Part shown: piece after piece, positions 3,798 to 7,318 of the stretch
How the letters are laid out: every line of letters begins with the position of its first letter
Numbering within the stretch: position 1 is the first letter of the stretch
Assembly (NCBI GenBank): GCA_964632995.1
Contig: CAZWDL010000204.1
Location: forward strand, 1-7,318
Reading direction: 5' to 3'
DNA: 7,318 nucleotides
Source: CAZWDL01 sp964632995
GTDB taxonomy: Bacteria > Bacteroidota > Bacteroidia > Chitinophagales > Saprospiraceae
The notes under the pieces: generated by a model
Told to the model about the DNA's origin: nothing
The model's database searches: none
Seen by the model: the letters and a program-made list of their open reading frames with translations, nothing else
Translations under genes and position numbers: made by a program

Positions 3798-6620
3798 TCA
3801 CTTTTCCACAAAAATCAGCGTCGGGTTCATGGGATAGCGGCCGAACTCCTCGCCGTAGATAGCCAGCCCACCGGGCAGCGCCTCGTCCACCGACAGACGG
3901 ATGATCAGCTCCCCCGCTTCCGCTGCCTCCCTCAACGCTTCCGGCGGGATATTAGCGCTGATGCGGTAGCCGTAGGAACCCGCCTCGCGCAATCGCCGAT
4001 CCTGCAACTGATAGTGCCAGGACAGAATCCCGCGGTGATCGGCCGGATCATCGGGCAGATCATAGCGGCCGGCCTGATGACCGTTAAAGCTGACACCGAC
4101 GGCGGAGGGGAACATCGTCTCATCCGTCATCGGATAGGCATTGGGATTGCGGCTGGGATCGGAGGCGCCGCGCCCCCGCATGTAGTCGCCGTCCATTGCT
4201 TCGGCGTCGGGGCGGTCTTTGCCGAAGAGCTGTTTGGCGGAAGCCTCCAGCAACAGCGAGGCCATCGACAGGTCTTCAGGATTCAGGTCTTCCGGCCAGG
4301 GAACGGTATATTCGAAATAGCCGGCGCCGGCGCCGTTGACCTTTCGGCCCTCGCGCAGGTCCCATCGCTTCAGGCTCCACTCCGCCGCCGAGAATTCGGC
4401 GGGATCGAAGGAAAGCAGACGAGCCCGCTTGTTTTCACCAAGTATAAGTTCCTGTCTTTGCGGCCCATTGACTACGAAAGTGGTAAAGTTGTGGTGCAGG
4501 GCATTGCCGGCCGGGTCCTCGACAGTGAGGGCCAGTACTGCCGTCGCCGTCTTCTCCGGCATGGGCGCGCGCAGATCCTCGAGGGCGCCGTTCCACCAGG
4601 GCTTGTAGGGGATATCCCGGTAGGTGGAAAAATACAGCTCGCGTTGCCCCAGATCGTCCCAGCCGTAGAGCTCGGCATGCAGACGCAGCGTTTCACCAAG
4701 ATCTTCTCGTCCGGTGAGGAAGGAAGCGAACAGCGGGACCGAGACCATCTCGCCGGCCTTCACTTCGCGGCTGATCTCGCCACCGGTGGAAAGGTAGATG
4801 GGCGTATGCAGGTCGCGCAGCGTCATACCGTCGACCAGTTCATCCATCCCCGTTTCCTTTTCCGAGCGGTCATAGCGCCAGTAGCCGTTCCACTCATTGA
4901 TCACATCGTGGTGTTCGGTGTAGAGCCAGCCGGCGATGCTGGGAAACTTGCGAAATTCATTGAGTGCGCGGTGGTAGTCCCAGCTCCAGTCAACATCGCC
5001 GGTGCTGCCTTCGTAGCCCCATACGTTGCCGAACTCGGAGTTGATATTCGGCTGACCGACAGCTTTGAAACCCTCTTCGAAATTCCAGGTGGAACCGTCG
5101 AAAGTCGCCGAGTCGATGCGGCTGAGGTGCTCGTCCCAGGCCCAGCCGGGGAGGTAGTTGTGCCAGGTGTTAAGGTCGGTTTCGGTATGGCCGATGCCGC
5201 AGCAGGGGGAATTATCTTCGACGAGGCGTGTGGTATCCAGCGCTTTGGCCGCCCGGTACATTTCCACGACCCATTCCTGCGTTTCGGGCAGGTAGCGCCG
5301 TTCGTTGGTGGCGGTATCCACCGTGGTGAACAGGCCCCAGGTTTCGTTGAAGATCACCCAGGAGAAGATGGAGGGGTGGTTGTAGTCGCGGTGTATCATT
5401 TGCCGTAAGGCGTAATCGATTTCGCGTTTCATTTCCGGTCCCGGTTCGCCCCAGCTGTTGGGCACGTCGGCCATAATGAGCATGCCGAGGCGGTCGGCCC
5501 AGTACAGTTTGCGGGGCAGGCCCACCTTCACGTGGATACGCATGCCGTTGAGGCCGATCTGGCGGGAGCGCAGCACCTCGTTGCGGATGAAATCGTCGCT
5601 GGGGAAGGTGTAGTACCCTTCCGGATGATAGGCCTGGTCGAGCGCCATCTGCAGGTAGACCGGCTCGCCGTTGAGGGCCACGTAGCGGTGCTCCGTCCCC
5701 GGCAGATCGACAACCGAGATGTCGCGCATGCCGAAGTAGCTGTGTACCGTATCGGCAGGAGAAGCGCCGGTAAGACGCGCTTCGGCCTGGTAGAGAAACG
5801 GATCGTCGAGCGACCAGAGCCGCATATCCGGAATACTCATGTCGAGGGTCACGAAATCCTGTCCGGCGGGTACCTCTGCTTCCAACAAAAGCGTATCGGT
5901 ATCGCCGGCCACTTCCAGCTGTAGAGTTTGCCCCTCTTCCGCCCCCTGCGCCAGTTCGGCGTAGACCGATACCTGCGGCGCGCCGATATCCGGCGTAAAG
6001 TGCAGCGTTTCCAGGTAATTGGCGCCACGGGCCTCCAGGTAGGGCGTCTGCCAGATGCCGCGGGCGTTGCCGTAGCCCTGCTTGCCCTCCAGCTTAAAAT
6101 CGCGATCCGCATCGTCGACGCGGATGACCAGCCGTTGTGCTGTACCGGGTTCCATATGCGGCGTCAGATCGAATTCAAAAGGTGTGTAGCCGCCGCGGTG
6201 GGTACCCAGTTCCTCACCATCCAGCCAGACCGTCGTCTGCCAGTCGGCCGCGCCGATGACCAGAAAAACCGGCCGGCCCGCCCAGTCTTCCGGAACGGTG
6301 ATCTCACGCGTATACCAGCCGATCCGGGCTTCGTCTTCGACTCCGGAAAGGGGAGAGCCCCAGGGGAAAGGAACGGTGATCTCCAGGGGAAAAGCAGTAT
6401 TCCCCGCGTACCAGGCCTGATTGACGCCCTGATTTTCAGGATCGAATCGAAAAGCCCATTGGCCGTTCAGATTCTGCCAGGCGGAGCGCTGGAAATCGGG
6501 GCGGGGATGTTCCGGGAGGGGGATGGATTTAGCTTCTCCCTGACCAATAGCGTATGGGGTGGTAAAAACAACAAAACTTAAGGTGATGAGTATGGATAAA
6601 AGAGTCGGCAGCTGCTGCAT
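3798..6620 (-). CDS. Secreted glycoside hydrolase family 2 protein (beta-galactosidase/beta-glucuronidase-like)
   Basis: This 940-residue enzyme is predicted to cleave a beta-linked glycoside by a retaining mechanism outside the cytoplasm. A signal peptide with a hydrophobic core (residues about 8-27) is followed by the GH2 sugar-binding jelly roll (about 38-195, with LNGQWAFRFD, IGWYTREI and GIWQTPYLE), an immunoglobulin-like sandwich (about 197-305), and a TIM barrel (about 315-600). In the barrel, NHPSIFSWVIFNE supplies the acid/base Glu426 after Asn425, and INSEFG supplies the likely nucleophile Glu529, so both catalytic residues are kept. The rest, about 620-940, is an extra C-terminal region that I cannot assign; its last 150 residues look like a beta-rich accessory domain. 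It diverges from a sulfatase gene, which suggests a sulfated or mixed glycan substrate. Substrate specificity cannot be named. The ATG at 6620 is supported by the signal peptide; no Shine-Dalgarno sequence is seen. Confidence 0.9.
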   Translation of the reverse strand: MQQLPTLLSILITLSFVVFTTPYAIGQGEAKSIPLPEHPRPDFQRSAWQNLNGQWAFRFDPENQGVNQAWYAGNTAFPLEITVPFPWGSPLSGVEDEARIGWYTREITVPEDWAGRPVFLVIGAADWQTTVWLDGEELGTHRGGYTPFEFDLTPHMEPGTAQRLVIRVDDADRDFKLEGKQGYGNARGIWQTPYLEARGANYLETLHFTPDIGAPQVSVYAELAQGAEEGQTLQLEVAGDTDTLLLEAEVPAGQDFVTLDMSIPDMRLWSLDDPFLYQAEARLTGASPADTVHSYFGMRDISVVDLPGTEHRYVALNGEPVYLQMALDQAYHPEGYYTFPSDDFIRNEVLRSRQIGLNGMRIHVKVGLPRKLYWADRLGMLIMADVPNSWGEPGPEMKREIDYALRQMIHRDYNHPSIFSWVIFNETWGLFTTVDTATNERRYLPETQEWVVEMYRAAKALDTTRLVEDNSPCCGIGHTETDLNTWHNYLPGWAWDEHLSRIDSATFDGSTWNFEEGFKAVGQPNINSEFGNVWGYEGSTGDVDWSWDYHRALNEFRKFPSIAGWLYTEHHDVINEWNGYWRYDRSEKETGMDELVDGMTLRDLHTPIYLSTGGEISREVKAGEMVSVPLFASFLTGREDLGETLRLHAELYGWDDLGQRELYFSTYRDIPYKPWWNGALEDLRAPMPEKTATAVLALTVEDPAGNALHHNFTTFVVNGPQRQELILGENKRARLLSFDPAEFSAAEWSLKRWDLREGRKVNGAGAGYFEYTVPWPEDLNPEDLSMASLLLEASAKQLFGKDRPDAEAMDGDYMRGRGASDPSRNPNAYPMTDETMFPSAVGVSFNGHQAGRYDLPDDPADHRGILSWHYQLQDRRLREAGSYGYRISANIPPEALREAAEAGELIIRLSVDEALPGGLAIYGEEFGRYPMNPTLIFVEK

Positions 6621-6705
6621 GAAGTGGTTTTATAAGTTTCGGTAAAGACTTTCACGCCTAAATTTAATCAACAGACGGCAAAAAACGAGGCCACCCTGGC
6701 GCAGG

Positions 6706-6723
6706 ATGCTGAAAAATCAAGGT
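6706..6723 (-). repeat. 18-bp motif, copy A
   Basis: Read on the minus strand, it is ACCTTGATTTTTCAGCAT. It differs from copy B at 2 of 18 positions and from copy C at 2 of 18. With copy B it forms a perfect 12-bp inverted repeat (6706-6717 with 6786-6797). Similarity to copy C continues about 12 bp further (GGGAGCGTACC against AGGGTGCTAC on the minus strand). Confidence 0.75.
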
Positions 6724-6779
6724 GGTACGCTCCCCTTTATTCAAAAAACCGGGTAGGAAGAACAACGCTCACCGGCAAC

Positions 6780-6797
6780 ATCTTAATTTTTCAGCAT
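6780..6797 (+). repeat. 18-bp motif, copy B
   Basis: ATCTTAATTTTTCAGCAT on the plus strand, in opposite orientation to copies A and C. It shares an exact 12-bp core with copy A and differs from copy C at 4 positions. Confidence 0.75.
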
Positions 6798-6916
6798 GTA
6801 GTTTTCCGAAAATGCTTAATTTCAGGATAGATCAAATTCCGGTTGAATGTCCAATACCCATGCTCAAGCCGCTACGATTCAGTTGGAAATTCTGTCGTGA
6901 AATCACCTGAAGACTT

Positions 6917-6934
6917 ATGCTAAAAAGTCAAGGT
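6917..6934 (-). repeat. 18-bp motif, copy C
   Basis: Read on the minus strand, it is ACCTTGACTTTTTAGCAT, in the same orientation as copy A and 211 bp from it. It is preceded on the minus strand by GGTGCTACACC, a 4-bp stem with a 3-nt loop that overlaps the motif start. The three copies could be operator sites or ends of a decayed mobile element. Confidence 0.7.
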
Positions 6935-6960
6935 GTAGCACCCTCCATGATCAGCGATCC

Positions 6961-7008
6961 CAAAGAGTTGTCGGCCTGGTCCCTAAAGGCTAAGCGCCTT
7001 GCTCTTTG
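6961..7008. other. Stem-loop upstream of the sulfatase start
   Basis: CAAAGAG (6961-6967) pairs with CTCTTTG (7002-7008), enclosing a smaller hairpin AAGGC / GCCTT (6986-6990 and 6996-7000). It ends 32 bp before the sulfatase ATG, so it would fall in the promoter or 5' leader. A regulatory role is unproven. Confidence 0.4.
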
Positions 7009-7017
7009 CGCTATTCG

Positions 7018-7040
7018 GAATAATTACAAAAAACAAAACC
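7018..7040 (+). promoter_or_regulatory. A-rich translation leader of the sulfatase gene
   Basis: The 23 bases before the ATG are strongly A-rich and contain no Shine-Dalgarno match. A-rich, unstructured leaders without a Shine-Dalgarno sequence are usual in Bacteroidota, and this supports ATG 7041 as the start, together with the signal peptide that follows. Confidence 0.5.
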
Positions 7041-7318
7041 ATGCCTACACGATCTATTAGTACTATTTCATTACTCGTGTTACTATTATTCGCCGGCTGC
7101 CGAAATCAGCCGGCCGGAGAAGCGGCGCCCCCTGCTTTCGACAACATCGTCGTCATCATCGGCGACGACCACGCGGCCTATGCAGCAGGCGCCTACGGCA
7201 ATGAGCGCATCCGCACGGCGAATATCGACCGGATGGCGGAGCGCGGTGTGCGCTTTACGCGGGCTTACGCCAACGCCCCTCTGTGCAGCGCCTCCCGGCA
7301 GTCCATCCTCACCGGCCG
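7041..7318 (+). CDS. Sulfatase, N-terminal part, predicted lipoprotein (cut by window edge)
   Basis: Only the first 92 codons are present. A short basic N-terminus and a hydrophobic stretch end in the lipobox LFAGC (Cys20), so the enzyme should be anchored in the cell envelope. NIVVIIGDDH carries the paired Asp42-Asp43 that bind the active-site calcium in type I sulfatases of the alkaline phosphatase superfamily. CSASR (82-86) is the formylglycine motif, in which Cys82 would be converted to formylglycine; it has Ala in place of the more usual Pro at the third position, a variant that I recall in this family. It should release sulfate from an organic sulfate ester, probably a glycan given the divergent GH2 gene, but carbohydrate versus other substrates cannot be told from this fragment. 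The open frame continues past 7318. Confidence 0.92.
   Translation, partial: MPTRSISTISLLVLLLFAGCRNQPAGEAAPPAFDNIVVIIGDDHAAYAAGAYGNERIRTANIDRMAERGVRFTRAYANAPLCSASRQSILTG

Larger units (their letters stand above)
6621..7040. other. AT-rich divergent spacer between GH2 and sulfatase genes
   Basis: No credible gene lies in this 420-bp gap, which is clearly more AT-rich than the flanking coding DNA. It must hold the promoters of both divergent genes. What can be seen are three copies of an 18-bp motif (6706-6723, 6780-6797, 6917-6934), a stem-loop at 6961-7008 and an A-rich leader before the sulfatase ATG. On the minus strand, TAAATTTA (6657-6664) resembles the Bacteroidota -7 box TAnnTTTG about 40 bp before the GH2 start, but no TTTG stands at the usual distance upstream, so I do not call a promoter. 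Confidence 0.6.

Noticed and set aside
3626..3862. Plus-strand open frame of 78 codons
   Set aside because: It is made of the REP-like element, the period-7 tract and GH2 antisense; no protein family features.
4014..5408. Plus-strand open frame of 464 codons opposite the GH2 gene
   Set aside because: It lies wholly antisense to a well-supported gene with intact catalytic motifs, has no recognisable domain, and is explained by GC-rich codon bias leaving the opposite frame open.
6657..6664. Bacteroidota -7 promoter box for the GH2 gene
   Set aside because: TAAATTTA matches TAnnTTTG at all but the last base, but no TTTG element stands at the expected 19-21 bp upstream.
6722..6910. Plus-strand open frame of 62 codons in the divergent spacer
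   Set aside because: No domain, no ribosome binding context, and it overlaps one of the 18-bp motif copies; composition looks non-coding.

Overview
The window looks like a chromosomal piece of a fairly GC-rich member of the Bacteroidota or the related Rhodothermota/Balneolota. I infer this from lipoprotein signal peptides, the lack of Shine-Dalgarno sequences (starts are preceded by A-rich or neutral leaders), the enzyme families present, and intergenic spacers full of short tandem repeats and palindromes. Genus-level placement is not possible from the sequence alone.

Layout. Four genes run leftward on the minus strand: a secreted glycoside hydrolase family 2 enzyme (6620 to 3798), a ureide-permease-like transporter of the DMT superfamily (3601 to 2603), a ribokinase (2396 to 1467) and a lipoprotein nucleoside hydrolase (1047 to 52). 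A fifth gene, a lipoprotein sulfatase, starts at 7041 on the plus strand and is cut by the right edge. It diverges from the glycoside hydrolase across an AT-rich spacer of about 420 bp.

How the genes may work together. Nucleoside hydrolase, small permease and ribokinase form a plausible ribonucleoside/ribose scavenging module. The exported hydrolase would split nucleosides outside the cytoplasm, the permease would import ribose or the base, and RbsK would phosphorylate ribose to ribose 5-phosphate. The GH2 enzyme and sulfatase would form a separate, divergently expressed pair acting on a (possibly sulfated) glycan. No TonB/SusCD genes or regulators are visible here.

The least ordinary part is the non-coding DNA. 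Each of the four minus-strand genes ends directly against a short tandem repeat tract of period 7 or 8, with a different unit at three of the loci and a related unit at two. In two cases the stop codon sits exactly on a repeat-unit boundary. Two REP-like hairpin elements with conserved edges and different hairpin tips lie just upstream of rbsK and of the permease. The 413-419 bp spacer before the nucleoside hydrolase is a mosaic of palindromes. Three copies of an 18-bp motif in alternating orientation occupy the divergent GH2/sulfatase spacer. No tRNA, rRNA, CRISPR array, intact insertion sequence or convincing Rho-independent terminator was found.
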